From Caldimonas brevitalea (GTDB lineage: Bacteria; Pseudomonadota; Gammaproteobacteria; Burkholderiales; Burkholderiaceae_C): a stretch of 64,000 nt of DNA. Numbering within the stretch: the stretch's first letter is position 1; each line of letters starts with the position of its first letter. Made by a program: the position numbers and the translations under genes. The stretch covers positions 1,550,001 to 1,614,000 of the forward strand of contig NZ_CP011371.1 of NCBI RefSeq assembly GCF_001017435.1, given 5' to 3'. The notes under the pieces are model-generated. The model saw only the letters and a list, made by a program, of their open reading frames with translations, had not been told where the DNA came from and did not search any database. This document shows positions 8,160-17,774 of the stretch, piece after piece.

Positions 8160-11100
8160 ATGACCGAGCCCACTAAAACACCCGAGGGAGGGCAGGCGAG
8201 CAAGCCCGAGCCGCAAACGGCCGTGGCCCCGCTCAACACCATCGCCCCCGAAGACCTGCAGGCCAGCGCCAACGCCTTCGACGCCTGGCTGCGCAAGAAG
8301 ACCGACAACTACATCACGCTCGACCGCCTGACCACGGTGGCCGGCAGCCTGCCCGTGCTCAGCAGCATCATGGCGCTGGCCAGTGCCGTGATGGACGTGG
8401 TGCACATCGTCGAAAGCTACCTCAAGAAGAAGAGCGCCGACTTCTTCCTGTGGGTGTCGCTCGCCATCAACATCATCGGCATCGTGCCCACGCTGGGCGC
8501 CGTGCGCATGAGTCTGCGCCCCGCGCTGCACCTCGTCAGAAGCCGCTTCGCCGCCGGCGCCAAGGACATCGGCGCCGCCGTGGTCGAAGTCCTCACGATG
8601 GAGTTGGCCGACCACATCAGCGGCTCCCTGGAGAACTTCATCACCCAGGCGACGGGCAAGCTCGGCAGCATGCTCAAGGAGTGTGCCGACTGGGCCGACA
8701 AGTTCGCCGACTCACTCATCAGCGTGCTCCAGCGCAGCCTCGGTAAAGAGCCGCTGTTCAAGCTCAACACGCCGCCACCGCCGCCCGCACGGGTCGTCTA
8801 CGACCCCAAGACCACCTCCTTGCTCGGGGAGATGCTGCAGTCGGCCCAGCAGATGGGCCGCAATGCCAAGCACGTGGCGCAGGTGGGCTTGACCCACTAC
8901 GGCAACGCGTATCGGCAAGCCGGCAACTTCGTCGGCGCCCAAGCCGCCGACCTGCTGTCCAAGGAGGCCCGGGCCACGGTGCAAGGCCTCATCGACACGC
9001 TGCAGCAGACCAAGGTCGGCTTCCGCGCCAGCCTGACCCAGCTGGCCGACCCCAACGTCGAGCGCAGCATCATGTGGCTGCTGCAGCGCATCCTGCAGGC
9101 GGTGGCCAACCGGCGCAAGACCCGGCATGCGATGATGAGTGCCGACAAAGGCACGCAGGTGCGCGAGGAAATCCCCGGCAAGAAGCTCGAGGCCGTCAAC
9201 AAACAGGCCAAGGCGGAGGGGGATCCGGATTGTTGCAAGCTCTTTCCGGCCCCCGCCAGCACCACGAGATCCATCAGCTACGTCACCGGCGCCGAGAGCG
9301 TCACCCACACCGACTTCGTGCTGCAGGCGCCGCTGCCCATCGCGTGGAGCCGGACCTACCGCAGCAACCTCGGGTCGTTCGACCAGGGCAACCTGGGCGC
9401 GCGCTGGCTGAACACCTACACCACCCGCATCGACGTGCAGGGCAAGGGCCGAGGCCGCGAGCTGGTCTACCACGGCGCCGACGGTCGTAGCCACCGCTAC
9501 CCTTGGCTCGAAGTGGGCCAGGTGCATCGAGATGCGATCGAGGACCGCACGCTCACCCGGGTCAGCGCCACGCTCTTGTGGCTAGACGCCGGCAAGCCGC
9601 TGCCCGAAGGCGAACCGAGCCCGTGGCGAGAGACCTACGAACTGGTCGACACCTGCCCCGGCAAGGCCGACGCCTATGGCCCCCAGCACTTCCGGCTGAG
9701 CAGCCTCACGGCCTTGCACGGTGCCGCCATCCGCCTGCACTACGGCGCCACGCTGCGCGAAGGCCCCTATGCCGGTGAGCAGGTGCTGAGCGCGATCGAG
9801 AGCCTGCAAGGTGAACAACTTATTGCCGAGGTGGCCCTGCAAGCCCACGCCCGCACTGGCTGCGTGCTGGGCATCTGGGAGGTCAAGGAGAGGCAACTCG
9901 CGCGGGCGCTTGCCGTCTACGAGTACGACGACCAAGGCGACCTGGTGCACGCCCGCGACGAGAACGGCGCCAGCTGGCGCTACCAGTACCAGCACCACCT
10001 GGTCACCCGCTACACCGACCGCACGGGCCGGGGCACGAACCTGGCGTACGACGGCACCGGGCCGGACGCCAAGGCCATCCACGAATGGGCCGACGATGGC
10101 AGCCATGACACCCGGCTGGCGTGGGACGAGAACATCCGCCTGACCTACATCACCGATGCATTGGGCGGGGAGACCTGGTTCTACTACGACATCAAGGGCT
10201 ACCCCTATCGCATCATCCACCCGGACAAGCGCGAGGAATGGTTCTACCGCGACGATGCCAAGAACCTCACCACCCACGTCCATCCGGACGGGGCCACGGA
10301 GCACTTCCGCTACGACGAGCACGGCAACCTCATCCAGCACACCCGCGCCGACGGCAGCCGGGTGCATTTTGAGTACGACCAGGGACACCGCCTGACCGGC
10401 ATCCTCGACCCGGACGGCGGTGTCTGGAAGCGCGACTACGACCAGCACGGCCGGCTCACCGAAGAAACCGACCCGCTCGGCCACAAGACCGAATACGCCT
10501 ACGACCAGGGCGGGCGCGTCATCAAGGTCACCGACGCCAAAGGCGGGGCCAAGAAGCTGGGCTACACCCCGTCCGGCCAACTGACCCGCTACACCGACTG
10601 CTCGGGCCGCACCACCGAGTGGAGCTACGACGAACGCGGCCGGCTGGTGAAGACGACCGACGCTGCCGGCAACGAAACCAAGTACCGCTACACCGCGCTG
10701 ACGCAGGAAACGCTGCAGCGCGCCTGGCAGCCCGAGGACTACGGCAACCACCCCGGCCAGCTGGAAGCGGTGATCGCGCCGGACGAGACCGAAGAGCAGT
10801 TCTGCCACGACGCCGAAGGCCGCTTGCTCAAGCACCTGGACGGCCTCAAGCGCAGCACGTCCTACCGCTATACGGCCGCCGGCCTGGTGCATGACCGCGT
10901 CGACGCGCTGGGTCATCGCCTGGGCTACCGCTGGGACCCGCTGGGCCGGCTGTTGGAACTGCGCAACGAGAACGACCAGCCGTACCGCTTCAAGTACGAC
11001 CCGGTGGGCAAGCTGCTCGCAGAAACCGGGTTCGACGGCAAGACGACCGAATACCGATACGCCGAGGACACCGGCGTGCTGCAGGCGGTGGTCGACGGCA

Positions 11101-13094
11101 GTGTCACCACCGAACTGAAGTTCGATCCGATGGGGCGGCTGCTGCAACGCAAGGCGAGCGTTCCCGGCAGGGAGGAGCAAATCGAGAGCTTCGGCTACTA
11201 CCCGGGCGGGCGCATCGGCGAGGCCAGGAACGAGCACGCGCGGCTGCAGTGGTTCTACGACCCGGCCGGCAACCTGGTCCGCGAGCACCACGGCTATCAG
11301 GGTCCGTTCTTCCCGGAGAAGAAAACCGCCGTCTGGCGGCACCGTTACAACGAGCTGAACCAGCGGGTGGGCACGACGCGGCCGGATGGTCACACGCTGG
11401 AATGGCTGACCTACGGCTCGGGGCACATCCATGGGCTGGTGCTCGACGGGCAGGACGTGCTCGGCTTCGAGCGGGATGCGCTGCACCGGGAGGTGTACCG
11501 GCAACAGGGCAACGGGTTGGAGCAGCACCAGAAATACGACCCGGTGGGGCGGTTGTTGGAACAGCAGGTCAAGCACGGTCAGCAGCGCGGCCCAATCGAC
11601 ATCAACCAGGCCTATCAGCGCGCGGACAGCAGTGTCGGGGCGCAGGCGGCGATCGTGCGGCGCTACAGCTATGACAAGGCCGGCCACCTCGACCACATTG
11701 AGGACAGCCGCCGGGGCCGGGTGCAGTACCGCTACGATCCGGTGGGGCGGTTGCTGCAGGCGACCAGCGCGCTCGGGCAGGACGTCTTTGCCTTCGACCC
11801 CGCGGGCAACATCTTGCCAGTGCAAGACGCCGGCGAACGGTCAGCGACATCCACGGAGCGGGCCAAGCTGCCGAAGGTGCTCGACAACCTGCTCAAGGAG
11901 TACGTTGGAACGCGCTATGGGTACGACGAGCGCGGCAATCTGACTGAGCGGGTGTATATGGGCCAGCGTTCCCAGTTCGAGTGGGACGCCTTCAATCGCA
12001 TGGCGAGGGCTGTGACAACCGACGCCGTCATAGCCTTCGCCTACGATCCGCTCGGCCGTCGCATTGCCAAGTGCAGCGAGCGCGTCAACCCGCACGGCGG
12101 CGAGACATTGCGTGAAGACGTGCTTTTCGGCTGGGATGACGACAGACTGGCTTTTGAGATCCGCACAGCGGAGGCCGAGCGCGGTGCGACAGGGCAAACG
12201 GTCCACTACATTCACGAGCCGGGCACGTTTGTGCCGCTGTTGCAGGCCAGGAGAGGCCAGGCCGTCATGCTAGCGCCGACCACTGACGTGAGGGCTCTGA
12301 CGGCCGCCAGCGGGGGGGAGTACTGCGTCGAGTTGGACCCGCTGTGGAACGGCGAACTTGAGGCAGAGGCGGCGGCGTTCGCCAACCACGAGATCACGTT
12401 CTACCAGTGCGATCACCTTGGCACGCCCCAGGAGTTGACAGATCACGAAGGCAAGATTGCGTGGGCCGCGCAATATAAGGCTTGGGGGCAAGCCAAAGAA
12501 GCCATCAGCGATGCCGCGCGTAAAGTCGGCTTTGCGAATCCAATCCGCTTCCAGGGGCAGTATTTTGACGAAGAAACCGGACTGCACTACAACCGATATC
12601 GGTACTACGATCCGAGCGCCGGGCGGTTTGTATCTAAAGATCCGGTTGGGCTGGCTGGAGGCGAGAACCTCTATTTGTATGCGCCCAATTCGACAGAATG
12701 GGTTGATCCATTCGGACTTTGTCCCATGGGGGCCCAACGGCGACAACAAACCGAAGGCGACGTCACGTTGCCTACGGCACGTGCCGCACGGCGGGCTGCG
12801 ATGAGAGCTCAAAACATCCCAACATCAAGAAGCTACACGACTGTGTTACGTCCAGACGGGGTGGATGGTTCAGGAGGCAAAATGCATGTAGAGGAAATTC
12901 GCGAGGGCGGTCGAAATTCAGGCGGCGTGAGGAAGGTGGGCGAAGTCAAAGTGCACCCCGACGGCCACCAATTCCCACCGACCAAACAGACGCCGTGTCC
13001 AACCTACGAGCTTCCGCATTACCATGGACCCGACGGCGAACATGTCTCTTACCAGCGCGGACGGGTGCGTCAATCCAATAGGTACGGTCGATGA
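8160..13094 (+). CDS. RHS-repeat T6SS effector with C-terminal toxin
   Basis: 1644 residues. Residues 1-350 are an N-terminal region without PAAR motif, with two hydrophobic segments at about 60-86 and 97-118. DUF6531 starts near 357 (ISYVTGAESVTHTDFVLQAPLPIAW). RHS/YD repeats fill about 560-1400 (YDEHGNLIQ, YDPVGRLLE and many variants) and form the shell that encloses the toxin. The conserved core is at about 1414-1520: DHLGTPQELT, FQGQYFDEETGLHYNRYRYYD, SKDPVGLAGG, then VDPFGL, after which such proteins are usually cleaved. The last 124 residues are the variable toxin. Its TARAARRAAMRAQNIPTS start resembles HNH/EndoVII-type toxin modules, and ELPHYHGPDGEHVSY is His-rich; a nuclease is suggested but unproven. 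The gene overlaps the next by ATGA. Confidence 0.93.
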   Translation: MTEPTKTPEGGQASKPEPQTAVAPLNTIAPEDLQASANAFDAWLRKKTDNYITLDRLTTVAGSLPVLSSIMALASAVMDVVHIVESYLKKKSADFFLWVSLAINIIGIVPTLGAVRMSLRPALHLVRSRFAAGAKDIGAAVVEVLTMELADHISGSLENFITQATGKLGSMLKECADWADKFADSLISVLQRSLGKEPLFKLNTPPPPPARVVYDPKTTSLLGEMLQSAQQMGRNAKHVAQVGLTHYGNAYRQAGNFVGAQAADLLSKEARATVQGLIDTLQQTKVGFRASLTQLADPNVERSIMWLLQRILQAVANRRKTRHAMMSADKGTQVREEIPGKKLEAVNKQAKAEGDPDCCKLFPAPASTTRSISYVTGAESVTHTDFVLQAPLPIAWSRTYRSNLGSFDQGNLGARWLNTYTTRIDVQGKGRGRELVYHGADGRSHRYPWLEVGQVHRDAIEDRTLTRVSATLLWLDAGKPLPEGEPSPWRETYELVDTCPGKADAYGPQHFRLSSLTALHGAAIRLHYGATLREGPYAGEQVLSAIESLQGEQLIAEVALQAHARTGCVLGIWEVKERQLARALAVYEYDDQGDLVHARDENGASWRYQYQHHLVTRYTDRTGRGTNLAYDGTGPDAKAIHEWADDGSHDTRLAWDENIRLTYITDALGGETWFYYDIKGYPYRIIHPDKREEWFYRDDAKNLTTHVHPDGATEHFRYDEHGNLIQHTRADGSRVHFEYDQGHRLTGILDPDGGVWKRDYDQHGRLTEETDPLGHKTEYAYDQGGRVIKVTDAKGGAKKLGYTPSGQLTRYTDCSGRTTEWSYDERGRLVKTTDAAGNETKYRYTALTQETLQRAWQPEDYGNHPGQLEAVIAPDETEEQFCHDAEGRLLKHLDGLKRSTSYRYTAAGLVHDRVDALGHRLGYRWDPLGRLLELRNENDQPYRFKYDPVGKLLAETGFDGKTTEYRYAEDTGVLQAVVDGSVTTELKFDPMGRLLQRKASVPGREEQIESFGYYPGGRIGEARNEHARLQWFYDPAGNLVREHHGYQGPFFPEKKTAVWRHRYNELNQRVGTTRPDGHTLEWLTYGSGHIHGLVLDGQDVLGFERDALHREVYRQQGNGLEQHQKYDPVGRLLEQQVKHGQQRGPIDINQAYQRADSSVGAQAAIVRRYSYDKAGHLDHIEDSRRGRVQYRYDPVGRLLQATSALGQDVFAFDPAGNILPVQDAGERSATSTERAKLPKVLDNLLKEYVGTRYGYDERGNLTERVYMGQRSQFEWDAFNRMARAVTTDAVIAFAYDPLGRRIAKCSERVNPHGGETLREDVLFGWDDDRLAFEIRTAEAERGATGQTVHYIHEPGTFVPLLQARRGQAVMLAPTTDVRALTAASGGEYCVELDPLWNGELEAEAAAFANHEITFYQCDHLGTPQELTDHEGKIAWAAQYKAWGQAKEAISDAARKVGFANPIRFQGQYFDEETGLHYNRYRYYDPSAGRFVSKDPVGLAGGENLYLYAPNSTEWVDPFGLCPMGAQRRQQTEGDVTLPTARAARRAAMRAQNIPTSRSYTTVLRPDGVDGSGGKMHVEEIREGGRNSGGVRKVGEVKVHPDGHQFPPTKQTPCPTYELPHYHGPDGEHVSYQRGRVRQSNRYGR

Positions 13095-13768
13095 TTAGCT
13101 GCACAATTTCTGGTGATGCTGGCGGAGAGATCTTTCGTCAAGTGACAGCGTTTGATTTTGAGGCTGACGCACTCTGGTTTCGCTTCAAGTCCGCAAGCGA
13201 TATGTACCGTATGGCAGAGAAAGTGTTACCAGCATTCCGGCCCATTACAGCCTTCTTGCTCTCAGAGGTCCTGCCCGGCGCAGTGAACCCAAAACTAAGT
13301 GAATTTCAGGGGGCCTTCGGTCGAGCAAAGTTGTTAACAATGAACAAAAGCAGGACCTTCCGCAAGAGAGTCTGCGGGCCTTCCGAAAGCTTCTATCTGG
13401 ACGGTGCCCCCGTCTCTCCAGATGAGGACTGGAAAGGTTACCTGAGGTCCGTGTACAACGCGGACGCTGGATTTCTCTTGTCAGGAGATGGAAACATCAA
13501 CTTGGCGGTGGAAGAGGCACTTAAACGGAGCGACCCCTCGGCCTTCTTTGGGTGCCTAGCTAAGAATTCTCATGCCGTCGGCTTGTTTTTTGAAGATCAC
13601 ATGGGCACGAGAAGTATCGTGTTCGTCGGGCGGTCGCTGCCCAGCAGCATTGAATTTGAAGCCGCGAGTTCAGGCGAAAAGTCGGAGGTGTTGATGGAAT
13701 CAGTCCGCGCGTATGGCGAACGACTAGCCAACCGAAGACGGTTCGAGCAGGTCTTATCAAAGCATTGA
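13091..13768 (+). CDS. Probable cognate immunity protein of the RHS toxin
   Basis: 225 residues, cytoplasmic by sequence (no signal, no membrane segment). It begins within the RHS stop codon (ATGA at 13091-13094), the arrangement typical of effector-immunity pairs. Base composition is clearly lower in GC than the surrounding chromosome, as is the 3' end of the RHS gene, which fits co-acquisition of a toxin-immunity cassette. The fold is not recognised: residues 1-150 are mixed alpha/beta, residues 160-200 contain a predicted beta hairpin, and the C-terminus is a basic helix (YGERLANRRRFEQVLSKH). The immunity role is inferred from position only. Confidence 0.75.
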   Translation: MISCTISGDAGGEIFRQVTAFDFEADALWFRFKSASDMYRMAEKVLPAFRPITAFLLSEVLPGAVNPKLSEFQGAFGRAKLLTMNKSRTFRKRVCGPSESFYLDGAPVSPDEDWKGYLRSVYNADAGFLLSGDGNINLAVEEALKRSDPSAFFGCLAKNSHAVGLFFEDHMGTRSIVFVGRSLPSSIEFEAASSGEKSEVLMESVRAYGERLANRRRFEQVLSKH

Positions 13769-13807
13769 ATTGATATTCGAAGTTAATCGCCGCGGCACCC
13801 AGCTGTC

Positions 13808-14353
13808 CTAAACCACCACCCCCACCCCAGCCCATTCACGCCCACCCCGCCCCGCCCCCGTCTCGCCCCCCCGCGACCACCGCCGCCGGTAATCCATCGG
13901 GTCCTCCCCCAACGCCCGCGCCACCTCGTCGATAAAGTGGTCGGTACACAGCTGCCGCACCGTCCGCCACGACGGCGCATTCTTCGACGTCACCCCGTAC
14001 ACCGACACGTGGGGCACGTACACCGGCAGCTGCCACGACGCACCCCCTCGATGCGGCCCGACCTGCGACCGCTGCCACCACGCCACCAGCGCCCCCGACG
14101 CGTCCGTCAACGCCCGAATCCGCGTCAAGGACCGCGGATGGCTCTCGATCCCCGGCGCCGCGACCCAGTAGCACCGCTCGATCACCCGCTCCGGCGGCGC
14201 CTCCCACAGCACACCTTCGGCATCTCCGCTCGTCGCCAGCACCTGTTCGCGCCCGCCCAGCCGCGCCGACAGCAGCGCCTGGGTGATCGGCATGCCGGGC
14301 TGCACGCTGTACAGTCGCACCGGCAGTGGTGGCGTTTCGGACGGGCACGTCAT
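13808..14353 (-). CDS. Orphan domain related to Mo-hydroxylase large subunits
   Basis: 181 residues starting at ATG 14353 behind AAGGAG. The C-terminal half (SWRTVRQLCTDHFIDEVARALGEDPMDYRRR) looks very like the conserved stretch of molybdopterin-binding aldehyde/isoquinoline/xanthine dehydrogenase subunits (WR...FAxESFIDELAxAAGxDPxxYR). The middle (LTRIRALTDASGALVAWWQR) matches the strand region that precedes it in those enzymes. Usual subunits are 700-770 residues, so this is a stand-alone piece lacking the cofactor-binding remainder; a Gly/Arg-rich tail ends it. It is divergent from the two-component pair and 2.3 kb from an XdhC-family gene, whose relatives service such enzymes. Either a decayed remnant or a reused domain. 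Confidence 0.6.
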   Translation of the reverse strand: MTCPSETPPLPVRLYSVQPGMPITQALLSARLGGREQVLATSGDAEGVLWEAPPERVIERCYWVAAPGIESHPRSLTRIRALTDASGALVAWWQRSQVGPHRGGASWQLPVYVPHVSVYGVTSKNAPSWRTVRQLCTDHFIDEVARALGEDPMDYRRRWSRGGETGAGRGGREWAGVGVVV

Positions 14354-14393
14354 CGCTAACTCCTTCAGATCGCAAGGATTTTGGGCAGCAGCA

Positions 14394-14410
14394 GTTAAGA
14401 AGTCTTTAAT
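14394..14410 (+). promoter_or_regulatory. PmrA/QseB-like response-regulator box
   Basis: GTTAAG-AAGTC-TTTAAT matches the direct-repeat pattern YTTAAK-N5-YTTAAK described for PmrA/QseB regulators at all but one position. It lies in the divergent promoter region, 82 bp before the response-regulator gene and 41 bp before the start of the gene on the other strand, so it could control both. Confidence 0.45.
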
Positions 14411-14491
14411 GGCCGCCCGGCACACTGACGCCGTTCCACGGCGCCTCCCCCCTTCCGGGAGGGCGCATGACAACCCGCAAGGTGACGACGC

Positions 14492-15153
<662 letters not shown>

Positions 15154-15157
<4 letters not shown>

Positions 15158-16587
15158 AGTCGCTGCGCGTGCGCCTGTTGGTGGTGGTGCTGTCGACCCT
15201 GGTGGTGTTCTGGGTGTTCTGGATCGGCTGCCAGGTGGTGCAGATGGGCCGTCACCAGACCGGCCAGTGGGACATGATGCTGCGCAACATCGGCACCCAG
15301 ATCATCTTGTCGCTGCCGGTCGACACCGAACGGGTGATGCTGAACCGCCGCGAACGTTTCCAGGTGGCCGAGCAAACCGGCTACGAGGGCGACAAGGTCA
15401 GCTTCCAGGCCTGGGTGGGTCGCCACCATCTGGCGATGCAATCGCCCGGCGCGCCGGACACACCGCTCAAGGCCGATTTCGCCGACGGTTTTGCCGAGGT
15501 GACGATCGGCGGCCAGCCGTGGCGGGTGTTCGCGGTGTCCGATGTCACCGGGCGGGTGCAGGTGCAGGTGGGCAAGCCCAAGGCGCTGCTGCGGGCCGAC
15601 ATCGAACGCTGGACGGCGCTGAGCCTGTCGAGCGCCGTGTTGGTGCTGTTGCTGCTCAAGGCCTCGATCTGGGGTGTCGTGCACTGGTCGTTCCGGCCGG
15701 TCACGGCCGCCCGGCGCGCGCTGGGCAAGCGCAGCCCGAGCGATTTGAACCCGCTGCCGACCGGGGGCCTGCCGAGCGAGGTGCGGCCGCTGGTCGAGTC
15801 GTTCAACGCCTTGCTGGCACAGCTGGACACCGCGATGCAGACCGAAAAGCGCTTCATCGCCGACGCCGCGCACGAACTGCGCACGCCGCTGGCTGCACTG
15901 CTGGCGCATACCCAGCTGGCGGCGTCCGCCGAGAACCCCGAGTGCGCCAAGCAGGCCTTGGTGAAGCTCGCGGCCGGCGTCGAACGCAGCGCGCGCCTGT
16001 CGGAACAGCTGCTCGACCTGGCCCGCATCGATGCCTCCAAGCCACAGCAGGGCGGGCCGTTGCCGCTGTACGAAACCGTCGAGCTGGTGGTGCGCGACTT
16101 TGAAATGGTCGCGGCGCAGAAACAGCATCGCATCGTGCTCGACCTGGAGCCTTGTGACGTGCAGGGGCACGTCGACGCGGTCGGCGTGCTGGTGCGCAAC
16201 CTGATCGACAACGCGCTGCGCTACACGCCAGCGGGGGGCCGTTGTGTGGTGTCGTGCCGCAGTGTGATCGAGGGTGGTCGAGAGGTGGCGCGGCTGAAGG
16301 TGGCCGACAACGGCCCCGGCGTGCCGCCCCATGAGCGCGAGCGCATCTTCAACCGCTTCTACCGGGTGCCAGGCGCGGGCGGACGCGGCAGCGGCATCGG
16401 CCTGTCGCTGGTGGCCCGTATTGCCCAACTGCACCAGGCCCGCATCGGTGTGGGCGACGGGCTCGACGGCGCCGGCTTCGCGATCTGGGTCGATTTCGAA
16501 CTGGCGGGCGCGCCGCCGGCCCAGCCGCCGCGACGGCACCCCGAGCCCAGTTTGCCGTCCGGCCAGCGCCCGGCCTTGTCGACCTGA
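15154..16587 (+). CDS. Sensor histidine kinase (QseC-like)
   Basis: 477 residues from a GTG overlapping the regulator's TGA. Membrane segments at about 8-30 and 155-178 enclose a periplasmic sensor of roughly 125 residues that resembles the two-component sensor N-domain of QseC. HAMP-like linker, then H-box RFIADAAHELRTPLAALLAH with the phospho-His near 244, N-box LIDNALRYTPAGGR, and G boxes DNGPGVPPHERERIF and GSGIGLSLV. The C-terminus carries a Pro-rich tail. It should autophosphorylate and pass phosphate to Asp51 of the upstream regulator. Confidence 0.94.
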
Positions 16588-16620
16588 TAGATCCGCCGAA
16601 CGCAAGGAGAGAACCGAGCG

Positions 16621-17661
16621 ATGCACAGTACCGACCTCGAAGTCCTGGGACATGCCGCCCGCTGGCGTGCCGACGGCCACGCGGTATTGCTGGTCACCGT
16701 CGTCAAGACCTGGGGCTCCTCGCCCCGGCCCGAGGGCGCGATGCTGGCGCTGCGGGGCGACGGCCGGGTGGCCGGCTCGGTCTCGGGCGGCTGCATCGAG
16801 GACGACTTGATCGCGCGGGTGCAGGTGCACGGCATCCCCGCGACGCGGCCGGAGGTGGTGACCTACGGCGTCTCGGCCGAAGAGGCGCGCCGCTTCGGCT
16901 TGCCCTGCGGCGGCACGATCCAGCTGGTGTGCGAACCGCTGCACGAAGGCAGCGCCGTCGAAGCCTTGCTGGAGGCCGCACGCGAGCGCCGGCTGGTGGC
17001 GCGGCGCCTCGACCTGGCCTCGGGCGAGGTGGCGCTCGAGGAGGCCGACCGGTCGGCTGGCCTGCGCTTCGACGGGCGCGAGCTGCTGACGGTGCACGGT
17101 CCGCGCTTTCGTCTGCTCGTGATCGGTGCCGGGCAGCTGTCGAAGTTTCTTTGCCAGATCGCGCTGGCGCTGGACTTCGAGGTGATCGTGTGCGACCCGC
17201 GCGAGGAATACCGCGACAGCTGGGACGTGCCCGGCGTGCAGCTGAGCCGGAGCATGCCCGACGACCTGGTGATCGAGTTGCAACCCGACGAGCGCACCGC
17301 GGTGGTCGCGCTGACGCACGACCCCAAGCTCGACGACCTGGCGCTGATGGAAGCGCTGCGGTCGCGCGCCTTCTATGTGGCCGCGCTCGGCTCGCGGCGC
17401 AACAACGACGCCCGGCGCGAGCGGCTGATGGAGCATTTCGGCCTTGCGCCGGCCGAGCTCGGCCGCCTGCACGGGCCGGCCGGCGTCTACATCGGCAGCA
17501 AGACGCCGCCGGAAATCGCAGTCTCGATCGCGGCCGAGATGATCGCCGCCAAGAACGGCGTGGCGGCGGCTGCCGACATTGCCGCGGCCAAGGGCGGCGC
17601 GGCGCACACCGGCAGCGCCGGATGTTCGGCGGCGCCCGCAGCGCCGCCTCTTTGGTCCTGA
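16621..17661 (+). CDS. xdhC: XdhC/CoxI-family protein
   Basis: 346 residues. N-terminal XdhC_CoxI domain (WGSSPRPEGAMLAL, GSVSGGCIEDDLI, CGGTIQLVCEPL) and C-terminal Rossmann-like XdhC domain (LLVIGAGQLSKFL, CDPREEYRDSW, AALGSRRNNDARRERL, IGSKTPPEIAVSIAAEMIA). Members bind molybdenum cofactor and help insert the sulfurated cofactor into xanthine/aldehyde oxidase-type enzymes. No complete molybdenum hydroxylase is encoded in the window; only the orphan piece at 13808-14353 resembles one, so the client is presumably elsewhere. It follows the sensor kinase gene by 33 bp on the same strand and may share its transcript. The last 25 residues are Ala/Gly-rich. Confidence 0.93.
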   Translation: MHSTDLEVLGHAARWRADGHAVLLVTVVKTWGSSPRPEGAMLALRGDGRVAGSVSGGCIEDDLIARVQVHGIPATRPEVVTYGVSAEEARRFGLPCGGTIQLVCEPLHEGSAVEALLEAARERRLVARRLDLASGEVALEEADRSAGLRFDGRELLTVHGPRFRLLVIGAGQLSKFLCQIALALDFEVIVCDPREEYRDSWDVPGVQLSRSMPDDLVIELQPDERTAVVALTHDPKLDDLALMEALRSRAFYVAALGSRRNNDARRERLMEHFGLAPAELGRLHGPAGVYIGSKTPPEIAVSIAAEMIAAKNGVAAAADIAAAKGGAAHTGSAGCSAAPAAPPLWS

Positions 17662-17688
17662 TCAGAGGGCGAGCGGGCGTTCACACAA

Positions 17689-17716
17689 CTTTACCGGGGG
17701 AGCATGGCCGCTTTAC
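17689..17716 (+). repeat. Two CTTTAC half-sites, 22-bp period
   Basis: CTTTAC occurs at 17689-17694 and 17711-17716, two helical turns apart (GTAAAG on the other strand). CpxR boxes consist of GTAAA half-sites, and the gene downstream is a Spy/CpxP relative next to a Cpx-like system, so a response-regulator site is plausible though the spacing is not the classical one. Confidence 0.3.
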
Positions 17717-17774
17717 TTGCGGCCGCGAGGATACGTACATGGGCGTTGTGCCCGGACATGCCAAGGAGTGCATC

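Noticed and set aside
10000..11800. Repeated motifs resembling tandem DNA repeats.
   Set aside because: They are the coding trace of RHS/YD peptide repeats; the nucleotides are diverged, so this is not a CRISPR or satellite array.
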